NCBI GenBank assembly: GCA_963693305.1
Contig: OY855906.1
Span: forward strand, 1,154,501-1,218,500
DNA from: Meandrina meandrites
Lineage: Eukaryota; Cnidaria; Anthozoa; Scleractinia; Meandrinidae
Direction: 5' to 3'
DNA length: 64,000 bases
Under the pieces are notes generated by a model. That model was not told where the DNA came from. It ran no database searches and saw only the letters and a list, made by a program, of their open reading frames with translations. Positions 52,025 through 60,754 of the stretch are shown piece by piece (within the stretch, counting starts at the first letter, position 1; each line of letters begins with the position of its first letter). The translations under genes were made by a program, and so were the position numbers.

Positions 52025-52220
52025 AACTTTAATCAGTTTCTGCTTCTCGCATCGCTTCCACGACTTGATATGTTATATGTCTGACCTCATTCTGCCAAAC
52101 GGGTGTAGAAAGTTCGTTTATAGCATACATAAGAGCATGAAATAGTACAATCATTTTTCTATATTTGTAACAGAAATCATTCTTTAATAAAGTGAAAGAG
52201 TGTGCGCCTCGACTGAATTT

Positions 52221-52889
52221 TTACTTCGAAACGTCGCCGATGCTGCCGAGGAGTTTTTTTTGCATGCGTATCCTTTCTTCATGCATGGCCTGTTGTCGTA
52301 TTTTTTCAATGTCAGGGCTGCTATGTTTTAGTTTTTCCTTGGGAAGCGTGTCTTTTCGAAGAATCTCCTTCTGAATTCTATAGCTTTCTTTTTCATCAAG
52401 AATGCTTTGAAACTCAGAATCGCTGATTTTACCGTCAATGAGTGATTTTGACAGTATGCGGTTGACAGTATCGCATTTTGACAAAGCAAGTGTCATGATT
52501 TTGCAGTGTTTGATAAGTTTGGGCTCTAGCTTTTTGTAAAAACCGGTTAGCCCTGCCGCTGTTAGCCCAAATACAGAGGCGACACAGCCAATTGGTATAG
52601 ATGCAGGAATCCCTATGCCTGAAAACGCAGCTGCTACGCCACCTGCGGATAGAAAACCAGAAATACCGCCAGCAGAAAAGCTAGCGTAGTTGATAATGGT
52701 TTTAGTTCGTTTATATTTTTTGGCAACAAGCCTATAATGTGAAACTTCATCACTTAAATATTTTAAAACTTCGTTTGCTTTCTGCATACGAAAATTGTTA
52801 TCTGGCTGAGTTTGTAGAACTGGATAAAGTGTTGTCTGAGTTTCTGTTTCTTCATAAGCTGGAGCAGTAGGTAATACGTTGGATGCCAT
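52221..52889 (-). CDS. Polinton protein of unknown function with Gly/Ala hydrophobic hairpin
   Basis: 222 residues. The N-terminal ~30 are Thr/Gln/Pro-rich (tail-like). Residues ~65-118 are a Gly/Ala-rich hydrophobic double segment (SFSAGGISGFLSAGGVAAAF and SIPIGCVASVFGLTAAGLTG) that could span a membrane twice or form an amphipathic hairpin. The C-terminal half is charged and helical (LSKSLIDGKISDSEFQSIL). It lies 27 bp downstream of the penton gene on the same strand. A TATA-like AAATATAA sits just before the ATG on the minus strand. A virion or membrane-remodelling role is possible but unproven. Confidence 0.75.
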   Translation of the reverse strand: MASNVLPTAPAYEETETQTTLYPVLQTQPDNNFRMQKANEVLKYLSDEVSHYRLVAKKYKRTKTIINYASFSAGGISGFLSAGGVAAAFSGIGIPASIPIGCVASVFGLTAAGLTGFYKKLEPKLIKHCKIMTLALSKCDTVNRILSKSLIDGKISDSEFQSILDEKESYRIQKEILRKDTLPKEKLKHSSPDIEKIRQQAMHEERIRMQKKLLGSIGDVSK

Positions 52890-52916
52890 GGTTATATTTA
52901 AAAAATTATTTTTTGT

Positions 52917-53585
52917 TTAATTAATTTCAATTTGAAACTGAAGAGGAAAGCCGTTAAAGTCAAATAGATTATTATTTTGGTCCCTGACAGAAATTGTCAT
53001 ATTTGAGATATGCTTATCAGCAGAAACATCACGTAAGACATGTTGTGGGCTGCTTTGATAAAAAACTTTTTCAAAAGGTTTTCCTGTTATGTCAAAAGTT
53101 TGTAAAACAGTAGACGGTTTGCCATTTAACAGATTCTGTTCTTTGTCAAGTAGGTCGCAATGAATGTAATATGTCGTTTCGGAATTCAGCTTTTTTATGA
53201 ACGTTTTAAATTCCAATGTAAAAGAGTTTAAATTGAGTAAATTGCCTAAATTGGAATCAATAACAATCTTTTTAAACTGTGGATTTGTGATTACAAGCTG
53301 GCCAACGATAGTATTAACATCTGTTTGCAATGGGACCCTATGTTTGTTTAAACTGTTTCTGATTTCACTCGCCAACGCATCGAGTGTATAATGGCCCGGC
53401 AAAAAAGTAACTTTGAAAGGCTTTTCGACAGTATCTAACAAAGTAATTGCCCCCTCTTCCTTTAAGTTAAACCACGAATTGTAAAGAGAACAACTTAACA
53501 GCCTGATATAGCTTGGTTTTTCAATAGGCCGGTCAAAATAGACCGTATGCGGATTTTCTGTTGTATTTACAGTGACAATAACCAT
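52917..53585 (-). CDS. Probable penton (minor capsid) protein of the Polinton
   Basis: 222 residues from the ATG at 53585 (MVIVTVNTTEN...). An upstream in-frame ATG at 53633 would overlap the divergent gene's start and is less likely. The N-terminal part is a beta-rich segment opening VYFDRPIEKPSYIRLLSCSL, which resembles the start of Polinton and adintovirus penton proteins. The C-terminal part has TTYYIHCDLLD, a VFYQSSPQHVLRD loop and ISNMTISVRDQNNNLFDF, matching the second half of the single-jelly-roll minor capsid fold as I remember it. It would form the five-fold vertices with the capsid protein at 56657. A structure prediction would settle it. Confidence 0.65.
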   Translation of the reverse strand: MVIVTVNTTENPHTVYFDRPIEKPSYIRLLSCSLYNSWFNLKEEGAITLLDTVEKPFKVTFLPGHYTLDALASEIRNSLNKHRVPLQTDVNTIVGQLVITNPQFKKIVIDSNLGNLLNLNSFTLEFKTFIKKLNSETTYYIHCDLLDKEQNLLNGKPSTVLQTFDITGKPFEKVFYQSSPQHVLRDVSADKHISNMTISVRDQNNNLFDFNGFPLQFQIEIN

Positions 53586-53631
53586 TTTATAATTAGAGAA
53601 AAATATTTTGTTTAAATAATAAAAGAGGACC
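53586..53631. promoter_or_regulatory. 46-bp divergent promoter, penton and large protein
   Basis: AT-rich spacer between two divergent start codons. It contains TATAATTAG, ATATTTTGTTTAAATAATAAAA and no palindromic operator. Both genes must start here. Confidence 0.5.
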
Positions 53632-55383
53632 ATGGATGGTGAATGGACCGGTGGTGGTGGATGGTTGGATGCTTATTCGAGGCAGCAAAGAACCAAAAGT
53701 GCAGCGAAAGCTGATAAAACTGTCAAAGCAGCAAAAGACAAGGCCCCTCAGCCCTCACAGCACGGCAGCGCATCTGCGCTTCTTAAATGGATTCAGACAC
53801 CAGAAGCTAACAGCATTGCCAAAGTAGCAGAACAAAAGGCATGGAAAACTTTTAATGCAAAATACCCGAATGCTGATAAATCAAAGTTTGAGCCACAGAC
53901 CGATTTCACCAAAGACCACACAGCAACCTCAGAAATTTATTTCAAAGCAGGGCCAGGCAATTTGATAAACGTTTTTGGTTCAGACAGCAAATATTGGAGC
54001 CCGGAAATGAAAAGTGCGCTGGGTGTTGGCCAATCATCAGAAGGGTTCCCACAACAGCTTACACCAAGTGGTTTAAAAGGTGACTCTTTGCCCATCCCTG
54101 CTGTTGGCTTTCACGATGCCGCACCGAGTTTGAAAAAAATATTTAATGACCAACTGAATATTTACATAACACCGGACCAGTATTTCACAACAAAGTTCAG
54201 AGAGGTATTTCAAAAAACCAAACTCACCCACCATTCAGGGAAAGAGTCCAAAACATGGCTAGCCGGCCCAAATATGAAATATTGGCCACAGCAGCTGAAT
54301 TTTGCTGTCTGGTGTGCGACAACGGGCTGTGGTATAAGTCGCGAAATTTTCGATAACAACTATGCTATGCCAGAGAATGTGCGAGCTTTTTACAAGTTCC
54401 ATATATATTTTACTGTCAGGCGAATATTGTTACAGATGGGAGGAATACAAAGCATAAGCGCTTTGCCTGGCGACCCTACTTTTGACCAGTTTAACAACAA
54501 ATACGACGTGGCTTCATACTAAAGAATATGCAATGAGTTCGGAGTCGACCCGTCAAGCGATTTTCGTTTTAAAAGAGGCGCAAACCACGGCCTGGGAAGC
54601 GTTTACATCTATGCCTCATACATTGGACCATCTAAAGAAGAGGGAGACATTTACCCTGGTGGCGCAAAAAAATTTTCAGACGAAGGTGGTTCAGGCTCAA
54701 AAGGTAACTTGATTTATTATATCGAGCAGGATGACGCTGCCTATGGACAGGCAGACTGGTTTTGTCCCAATGTAACAGAAGGTCTGACCCAGGCGGGTTT
54801 GTCGCGAATAAACCAGTCGATAGAGGCGTTCGTTTACTGTGTTTTAGGTTCACAGGTGAACGTTAGAAGCAGCATACTTGGGTCAGGAGGGCGCGCAAAG
54901 GAAGCGCAAAGTGAGTTCCTTGTCCTAGTGGAAGATGCGATAAGGCAACCAGATCTGGCAAAGTCAGTTCAAAGGTACCAACTTGCAGTCGACGAGGCAA
55001 AGGTGAGGCTTAACCTTGCTGTGTGCCCGGGGGCCTGGCTGATGCCTGCGAGTATGGTGATAAATACTGAGAGTACGATTGGTTACAACAACCAGCTCAA
55101 ACAAGCTGTGCCAGGGATGAAGCTCGGGGTTAACGACGAAGTGAATAAGAGCACAAAAAAAGTGGGCGTAACAAACATGAGCGGGGGTCCGTCAAAAGTA
55201 AAAAGACCAATAGGTCATACTTCTGATAAAAAACCACCTGTCGTTCCCGCACAGCCAGAAAAAATCGAACCTGTGCAGGCAACACAAGTTACAGCAAAGC
55301 CCACAGCGCATGAGAATAATAACGTCTATCTTATTGCTGGCGGCGCTCTTTTTGCCTTTATCACCGCTCACTACGCTTTTTAA
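53632..55383 (+). pseudogene. Large Polinton structural-type protein split by one in-frame stop
   Basis: One reading frame of 584 codons including both stops, interrupted only by TAA at 54520-54522. The frame stays open and protein-like on both sides, so this is a point nonsense change, not two genes. The N-terminal ~30 residues are Gly/Trp-rich then Lys/Ala-rich. The centre is a globular region (SDSKYWSPEMKSALGVGQSS, KIFNDQLNIYITPDQYFTTK). The second part has a conserved WFCPNVTEGLTQAGLSRINQS block, a long helix and a Pro/Lys-rich linker. A C-terminal transmembrane segment (VYLIAGGALFAFITAHYAF) ends the protein. Function unknown. The termini of this gene and the next (minus) overlap by 23 bp. 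Confidence 0.7.
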
Positions 55384-56560
55384 CTTGCTCGAAAAGAAAG
55401 ACGGCCACACCGACAATCAACAGCCAAGCATTTTTGCCAAGAAAGCTGATCACCTGACCGGCCGCGCGAAACACAAAGCTGACAATTGAGCCAAGTAGTC
55501 CAGGCAGAATGCCTGCTATTTTTTTGCCGAGCGTTTGAAGGCCATTGCCAACACCCTTTGCAACAGCCTTAAGCCCGTTTGAGAGAGAGCTCAGAATGAC
55601 GCCAATAGTCGTGCCAACAGCAAGCAAAACTGCTGTGACGGTGAAGCCATACTTTTTGAAAATCTCTTTAACCTTTTCTCTTAATTTGTCTGTTAAGGAC
55701 AACCTTTCGATCTCTTCTTCTCTTTCATTCTCTATTTCATTTATTTCTTGATCTAAATCATCAACTCTTTCACGAGCTTGCTGTCTTTCAGCTTGTGGCG
55801 TGTTTTCGTCGTTTGCAATTTCTTCTTGTTTTTGTCTTTCTTGTCGTATTTCTTCTTCCCTTTCTTGCCTTTCTGCTTCATGTTGTTGGAATTCTTGTAA
55901 AGTGGGTGCTTCTGGAATTCTTGTTTCTTGTCCAAGTATCTGATTTTCAACAGCATTTATTTGATAATCAATTTTCGCTATTTCTTCTTTTGCCTTTTTT
56001 ATGTTCCGCTCTGCCAAAGCTCTTTCTGAACTGTCTTTTGAGGTATCTTTTGAAATGTTTTGTTTATCGGCAATATATTTTTCCCATTTTCCCTTTTCTT
56101 TTTTCTGTTTGTCCAAGAAGTCTTCTCTTTTAAAGCCAAGTTTTGTTTTAAATCTATTTATGAAAGTAGAAAGAAGTGATTTTTTGTCTGATTTAAAAAC
56201 TTCAATGTCTCCACCTCGGGGTCCTTTCGCAATGATTTTGCCACGATTGTTTATAGACAAATCAATGCTTTCATTATATTCTGGGAAATAGTATTTTATC
56301 TTATTTTGCGCCTCTTGTAACTGAAATTCCCTTGTAAGATTACCACTACCCTCGATAAAAGAGGTTTCTGCAGTATGTGAGCCGCGCTCAGGCGGCCTAT
56401 TTATCGTGGTAATTCTCATAGGTATTCGTTCTCTACGTCCGGGTGTCGACGCGGAGCCTGGATCAAACGGTCCTGTTGTGTCGCCATCATCTTCGTCATT
56501 GCGATCATCTGTATGTTCCATGAGAGGATCTGTTTCGCCAAAGCCACCACCTTCTGCCAT
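55361..56560 (-). CDS. Coiled-coil protein with C-terminal membrane region
   Basis: 399 residues. 1-60 acidic and disordered; ~80-150 globular; ~150-295 strongly charged coiled coil (EERQEREEEIRQERQKQEE and INEIENEREEEIERLSL); ~305-395 hydrophobic. The last part has a helix (YGFTVTAVLLAVGTTIGVIL), a Gly/Lys amphipathic stretch (GLKAVAKGVGNGLQTLGKK) and one or two more helices before a basic KKRSER tail. The architecture recalls viral membrane-active or scaffold proteins, but no family was recognised. The start codon is 6 nt from a tandem pair of the 15-bp palindrome, and the gene is divergent from the capsid gene. Confidence 0.75.
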   Translation of the reverse strand: MAEGGGFGETDPLMEHTDDRNDEDDGDTTGPFDPGSASTPGRRERIPMRITTINRPPERGSHTAETSFIEGSGNLTREFQLQEAQNKIKYYFPEYNESIDLSINNRGKIIAKGPRGGDIEVFKSDKKSLLSTFINRFKTKLGFKREDFLDKQKKEKGKWEKYIADKQNISKDTSKDSSERALAERNIKKAKEEIAKIDYQINAVENQILGQETRIPEAPTLQEFQQHEAERQEREEEIRQERQKQEEIANDENTPQAERQQARERVDDLDQEINEIENEREEEIERLSLTDKLREKVKEIFKKYGFTVTAVLLAVGTTIGVILSSLSNGLKAVAKGVGNGLQTLGKKIAGILPGLLGSIVSFVFRAAGQVISFLGKNAWLLIVGVAVFLFEQVKKRSER

Positions 56561-56565
56561 CGAAT

Positions 56566-56595
56566 ATCAACAAAGTTGATATCAACAAAGTTGAT
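56566..56595. promoter_or_regulatory. Tandem 15-bp palindromes (putative operator pair)
   Basis: Two adjoining copies of ATCAACAAAGTTGAT (56566-56580 and 56581-56595) in the divergent spacer, 6 nt from the start of the minus gene and 62 nt from the capsid gene. The same palindrome lies at 59730-59744 and 60734-60748. Likely a binding site for a dimeric regulator. Confidence 0.7.
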
Positions 56596-56656
56596 GAAGT
56601 GATTTTATATTTACAATTGAAATTTTTTAATTGAATATTTTATATTCTTTACAATA

Positions 56657-57914
56657 ATGGACGGTGTACAGGAAAACCTTCGGCCAACACGCAGTGAGAA
56701 AACTCTTGGCGCGTTGAAAGCGGAGCGCGCGGTAAAACGAATCACTTTCGAGCGCACAGAAGCCAATCCGCAGGAAACGCTTTATGTTTCGGTGCCCAAG
56801 CTGAATGAAAGCGAGGTCATTGTTCCCGGCTCACTTGCTCTGCGCTTCAACATTGATTTGAGCGGAGGCCATGCCAACAACTTTCTAGTAGACAATGTTG
56901 GACGGGCGCTAGTTGACAAACTTGTTGTGAAGTACTCTGGTACCATACTGCAGGACACAGTTGGTTATGACATTTACAAGATATTCGAGGATCTCTTCCT
57001 ATCGCAGGAGGAGCGCGACAACATGCTGCAAGATGGAATCCAGAGTGAGGACCTCAACAAAATTCGCTCAAACTCGGGTGATAAGAAGACCTCAAGCGTC
57101 GCTGCAGAAAACAAACTGAACGGAATTTACGGATCAAAATACAGGATACGCCTTGACCACCAGATTTTGAACGACCACGGGGCCTTTTATCCGCAGGCTC
57201 TATACAACGATCTAGTGTTCGAACTGACACTTGCACCAGCCTCCCCGGTCGTCAGAGGCTCCGATCCAACAAAACTGAAATACAAGCTGACAAACATCCA
57301 GCTGGAGTACGAGATGATAAGAAGCAAAACACTGGCAGATGAAGCCCTCAGCGAGTACACAAATGAGAAAGAATTTGCATATGACCACATCCAGCGTGAC
57401 GAAATTGTTACCTTTAAAAAAGGCAGTGACACAAGGCTGAATCTCAGAGTTAACCCTCAGAGAAGGTCCCTCAAAGGCATCTTGCTACTTTTTGTCGAGC
57501 CCCATACTGCTGGCGCAAGGCAGTCAGAAGCATACTTAATTAAACCCAGACCTGACGAAAGTCAGTGTCACAGTGAACGGCTCGCCCAACAGGCTGTACA
57601 ACAACGGACTTGAAGGAATTGATATTTGGGAAGAGGTCAAACGCTTCTTTCTCAAAGCCGAAAACAAAACACAGCACATGAATGCAACAAAGTTTTATAC
57701 AGAAGACAAGTTCGGGCTTATGATCGATCTGCGTTCCATGGCTGACCACTCGATGCACGGAAGCGGCACGCGACTTGTAAACACAAAGGATGGAGTACAG
57801 CTGCAGCTCGAGAGAAAAGCAAGCGGCTCGGGCAATGTGCACTGCCACATTTACGTAATCAGCGACGCGCAGATGAATATATTAGGAAGGCAATTAGAAT
57901 CTGTGCAGTACTAA
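56657..57914 (+). pseudogene. Double-jelly-roll major capsid protein, one frameshift
   Basis: The frame opens at ATG 56657 and runs to about codon 295. It then shifts by +1 in the interval ~57525-57560, and the protein continues in the new frame to TAA at 57912-57914; the total length is not a multiple of three. The sequence resembles the Polinton capsid proteins annotated in animal genomes as F54H12.2-like: PGSLALRFNIDLS and ALVDKLVVKYSGTILQDT near the first jelly roll, KYRIRLDHQILNDHGAFYP at the middle, LKYKLTNIQLEYEMI closing the first domain, and a GLEGIDIWEEVKRFF segment in the second. About 418 codons, which is ordinary for this branch. The shift would truncate the second barrel, so this copy should not make capsids on its own. 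It is followed 5 nt later by the ATPase gene. Confidence 0.8.
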
Positions 57915-57919
57915 TAGAA

Positions 57920-58525
57920 ATGGATCCGAGCAAGATACCCTTCAACGCTCTGATTGTGGGGCCGACAAATTCAGGCAAATCGAGGTATGTGGTGGATCAG
58001 ATCTACGGCCCTTTCCGCGGCAAGTTCGACTACATTGTGCTTATCTGCCCAACATTCGCGCACAACAAGACCTACCTCCGAATTGGTGAAAATGATCCAA
58101 GAATGTTTGTGATAATAAGCAAGCAGCACGAGGTGGAAAGTTTTTTGAAGGTCGTGAGCTGGCTGTTTGAGGGCACCAACACGCTAATAATCCTCGATGA
58201 CTGCGCAGCCTCCAAAGATGTTAAAGGGCGCACAGGCCAGCTGGTTAATCTTGGCTTTTCCGCTCGACATATCGGCATCAGCGTTTGGGTGCTGACCCAG
58301 AAGATAACCAGCATCACACCTTCCTTCCGGGAGAACGCGGCGGCTATCGTTCTATTTTATACTCCCTCGGCCAAAACCACGAAGGCGATCTTTGATGATT
58401 ACGCAGGCGAACTCTCCCACGATGAGTACAAATCTATGATTTCAAAGCTGAAAGAGCGGAAGTTCTCTTATCTCGTGTTCTCGCTTCGCTACCCCTACAG
58501 TATTCATTTTGAATTAAAAAAATAA
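57920..58525 (+). CDS. Genome-packaging ATPase (A32/FtsK-HerA type)
   Basis: 201 residues. Walker A is GPTNSGKS (14-21), Walker B TLIILDDCA (88-96), a sensor-like WVLTQ with Gln127, and FREN with Arg137 as candidate arginine finger. This is the standard pattern of the A32-like packaging ATPases shared by Polintons, virophages and large DNA viruses, which pump the genome into the capsid. The length matches the family. It starts 5 nt after the capsid stop, so it is probably on the same transcript, and it is intact. Confidence 0.93.
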   Translation: MDPSKIPFNALIVGPTNSGKSRYVVDQIYGPFRGKFDYIVLICPTFAHNKTYLRIGENDPRMFVIISKQHEVESFLKVVSWLFEGTNTLIILDDCAASKDVKGRTGQLVNLGFSARHIGISVWVLTQKITSITPSFRENAAAIVLFYTPSAKTTKAIFDDYAGELSHDEYKSMISKLKERKFSYLVFSLRYPYSIHFELKK

Positions 58526-58543
58526 AAGTTGTATATAGTTACA

Positions 58544-59146
58544 ATGGGTGAACAAGAGTTGTGCGCAGAACTTATGAACTTAAACCTGGACCTACTGGAA
58601 GCCGAGCCGTCGAGCGTGCCAGCTGGTAGTAGTATTGTGCCAGACTTAACCAGCTTAACCGCCCCCGGACCTGACATTCCTGCTCTTCGTGAGAAGTTGA
58701 ACGTGCTTGTATCTACAGGCAAAGCCAAAGAGGCGATAGGCGTGCAGTTAACACATGAACAGGTAAAGCGCCTGAGCGACAAAGATGTTGAGAAGTACAT
58801 CAAAAGGTATGAGACCTACGTTGGCTCCAAGACAACAGAAACTTTGATCGACAGCTGCATTTTTCTTGTAACCAAAGCGGTTGGAATGGCCGTTGACATC
58901 CAAGACATCGACGCTTATCAAAAAGAACTTAGAAACGATTACATCATCAACCAAGAGCTCTCCAATCTGGCCGGCAACCTTGCTTTTAAGTGGGGACGTT
59001 TTCTTGCTCTGGCCAACGCTGCGCTGATCACAACAAAACACATTGATTTTAACTCGCATTTGCAGAGAAAGGACAAAGCAAAATTAGAAGAAATTCCTCA
59101 GCATACCTCACCAACTGCTGAACAATTCCAGACAAATTCTGAGTAA
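58544..59146 (+). CDS. Polinton protein of unknown function (200 aa)
   Basis: ATG at 58544 is preceded by TATATAGTTACA. The first ~60 residues are acidic and Pro/Ser-rich, then a basic-helical region (LTHEQVKRLSDKDVEKYIKR), a mid part with ETLIDSCIFLVTKAVGMAV, which may be a membrane-associated helix, and a polar Gln/Thr tail. No family recognised. It sits between the ATPase and a run of small membrane proteins, so a virion role is plausible. Confidence 0.7.
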   Translation: MGEQELCAELMNLNLDLLEAEPSSVPAGSSIVPDLTSLTAPGPDIPALREKLNVLVSTGKAKEAIGVQLTHEQVKRLSDKDVEKYIKRYETYVGSKTTETLIDSCIFLVTKAVGMAVDIQDIDAYQKELRNDYIINQELSNLAGNLAFKWGRFLALANAALITTKHIDFNSHLQRKDKAKLEEIPQHTSPTAEQFQTNSE

Positions 59147-59193
59147 TTTCTAAGCATTATTTTATTTGCTTAACATATACGCTTCGTTTCAAA

Positions 59194-59703
59194 ATGTCAA
59201 CCGAACAATCCGAGAGTGCAAATTCACAGGGCGAGACCCAGACAGCACATTCGCAGGTCGATATCACACAGCAAGCAACAACTCCAACTCCAACTCCAAC
59301 TACAGCTGCGCGCATGAAAAATCCCAAGCGTGTGGCTGCAGGCAAATTGGTTGCTGAAAGAACGCGGCGGGCCCGCGAACAACAGAAAAAAGCCGCAGCT
59401 GAGGCTGCTGTCATAATCGCAAACAACAAGGCAAAGACAGCTGCCCCGGCCCCTGAGCCAGCCCCGCCTACAGAAGACGAAACACCAAAGAGTACCGGAG
59501 AAAAAAATAGCAGTCTGAGCACCACCCAATGGCTTGCTGTTGTCAGCATAGTCGTTTCACTGATCGGGATTTATTACAAACGCGAAGAGCTCAAGGCTGC
59601 ATTCAGCAAAAAGGCACCTGAGCCACAACCTGTTCGCAAAATGACACCTGAGCCACAACCTGTTCGCGCAACACAGCCCAGAGGTGTAAAACATTTGGAT
59701 TGA
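59194..59703 (+). CDS. Basic, Ala/Pro-rich single-pass membrane protein
   Basis: 169 residues. The N-terminus is Ser/Gln/Thr-rich with a TPTPTPT run; ~45-75 is a basic Arg/Lys/Ala helix (ERTRRAREQQKKAAAEAA) that could bind DNA; ~88-112 is Ala/Pro/Glu-rich; ~115-132 is a transmembrane segment (TQWLAVVSIVVSLIGIYY). The tail holds a near-exact duplication of PEPQPVR. It looks like a small membrane-anchored DNA-contact protein, but no family is recognised. Confidence 0.7.
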   Translation: MSTEQSESANSQGETQTAHSQVDITQQATTPTPTPTTAARMKNPKRVAAGKLVAERTRRAREQQKKAAAEAAVIIANNKAKTAAPAPEPAPPTEDETPKSTGEKNSSLSTTQWLAVVSIVVSLIGIYYKREELKAAFSKKAPEPQPVRKMTPEPQPVRATQPRGVKHLD

Positions 59704-59729
59704 ATATTTACAAATTAATATTATACCTC

Positions 59730-59744
59730 ATCAACTTTGTTGAT
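59730..59744. promoter_or_regulatory. 15-bp palindrome upstream of the 52-aa gene
   Basis: ATCAACTTTGTTGAT, ending 10 nt before ATG 59755. It is the same palindrome as at 56566-56595 and 60734-60748. Confidence 0.7.
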
Positions 59745-59754
59745 AACATATATC

Positions 59755-59913
59755 ATGAAGAAAGTTGACGTTCCACAAGTTCTTATCTCAACCGCAGCCA
59801 TTTTTGGTATCAGTCTGATATGGTACGATTTCAATGTGAAGGTTTTTAATACGGTCCGCGATCTTTTGAAAGCTACATTATATGACCCGGACGCAGAAGA
59901 AGAGACAGATTAA
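59755..59913 (+). CDS. Small 52-aa membrane protein
   Basis: Begins MKKVDVPQVLIS, has one transmembrane segment (VLISTAAIFGISLIWYDF), then NVKVFNTVRDLLKATLY and an acidic tail DPDAEEETD. It is short, but supported by its own upstream palindrome, the spacing to its neighbours and a clean start and stop. Function unknown. Confidence 0.65.
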   Translation: MKKVDVPQVLISTAAIFGISLIWYDFNVKVFNTVRDLLKATLYDPDAEEETD

Positions 59914-59960
59914 TTTTTATTTAAACTTTTGTATGTTTCCATTTCTATACTTACAAAATA

Positions 59961-60182
59961 ATGTCAGACAACAAGCTTGTTAAAACAATCACAGATGCTG
60001 CTACTATCACTGGTTTTGCCGCCGGCATCGGCTGGGTCGCAAAAAAGGTTGTTAAAGAGAATTTTACTTCTGACCCCAGCAGCAGTGCTATGAACTATGT
60101 GAAGTTCACCGCCGTCATGGCAGGTAGCATTGCGCTCAAACAGTACCTCGAGGACCAAAAAATCCTTCCCACCAGCATGTAA
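59961..60182 (+). CDS. Small 73-aa membrane protein
   Basis: Two hydrophobic stretches: ITDAATITGFAAGIGWVA near residues 10-27 and VKFTAVMAGSIALKQYL near 47-63. No signal peptide and no known family. It lies between two other membrane-protein genes on the same strand, in an AT-rich spacing typical of this element. Confidence 0.7.
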   Translation: MSDNKLVKTITDAATITGFAAGIGWVAKKVVKENFTSDPSSSAMNYVKFTAVMAGSIALKQYLEDQKILPTSM

Positions 60183-60222
60183 ATTAATTATTTGAAAAAA
60201 CTCTGCTCTGTTATATAACACA

Positions 60223-60645
60223 ATGGCAAGTATCGCGATTATGGCTGGTGGGGCTATATTGAATGCTGCTGCTTTTATTGGCGGCAATTATCTTGCGAAG
60301 GCACTTGGCGGAGGTGACGCTGCACTTGATGAAAAAGTACGACATGATAAAGCTCTCGAGGCGTATCAAGCGGCTTACGCCAAATACTCCCGTGACCGAA
60401 CCAAACTTCTCGACTGGATTGCGACTAACACGCAAATAAAAGAGCAGGCCAAGCAGAACTTTACTAACACTGACTACGCCTTCAAACTGTATAACAAAGC
60501 GCATCCTGACAAACAAATGATACCCCCCAAAGAACCCAAGTTCTCAGATTTCTATCAACCAAGCCAGCAGCAAAAAAATGGTGAACTCATGTTCGTGGGC
60601 GCCGGGGCTCTTGCTCTGGGCTACGCTGCCTTCCGTTTCCTTTAG
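60223..60645 (+). CDS. 140-aa protein with N- and C-terminal hydrophobic ends
   Basis: The N-terminus MASIAIMAGGAILNAAAFIGG is a Gly/Ala-rich hydrophobic segment. A charged helical core follows (DEKVRHDKALEAYQAAYAKY), then a Pro/Lys linker and a C-terminal helix (LMFVGAGALALGYAAFRFL). The arrangement suggests a membrane hairpin with a polar middle. Function unknown. It is followed by the GGGTAAACC repeat. Confidence 0.7.
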   Translation: MASIAIMAGGAILNAAAFIGGNYLAKALGGGDAALDEKVRHDKALEAYQAAYAKYSRDRTKLLDWIATNTQIKEQAKQNFTNTDYAFKLYNKAHPDKQMIPPKEPKFSDFYQPSQQQKNGELMFVGAGALALGYAAFRFL

Positions 60646-60649
60646 TGAG

Positions 60650-60698
60650 TGGGGTAAACCTCACAGTGGGGTAAACCCCACACCCCTTGGGTAAACCC
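60650..60698 (+). repeat. GGGTAAACC repeat after the 60223 gene
   Basis: Three copies of GGGTAAACC in 50 bp, with flanking AGTGGGG and CCCCAC halves that can pair into a hairpin. It lies between the last membrane-protein gene and the integrase. It may be an RNA 3' end or processing structure. Confidence 0.6.
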
Positions 60699-60733
60699 AG
60701 AGTTTTAAACTTTTTTAATTCCTTACTTATATT

Positions 60734-60748
60734 ATCAACTTTGTTGAT
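60734..60748. promoter_or_regulatory. 15-bp palindrome before the integrase gene
   Basis: ATCAACTTTGTTGAT, 6 nt before ATG 60755. Fourth copy of the element's shared palindrome. Confidence 0.7.
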
Positions 60749-60754
60749 ATTACG

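Noticed and set aside
53585..53633. Upstream start for the penton gene (ATG at 53633)
   Set aside because: It would overlap the ATG of the divergent gene and add a non-conserved-looking hydrophobic leader; ATG 53585 fits better.
57573..57914. Separate small gene after the capsid ORF
   Set aside because: Its sequence is the expected continuation of the capsid protein in the shifted frame, not an independent gene.
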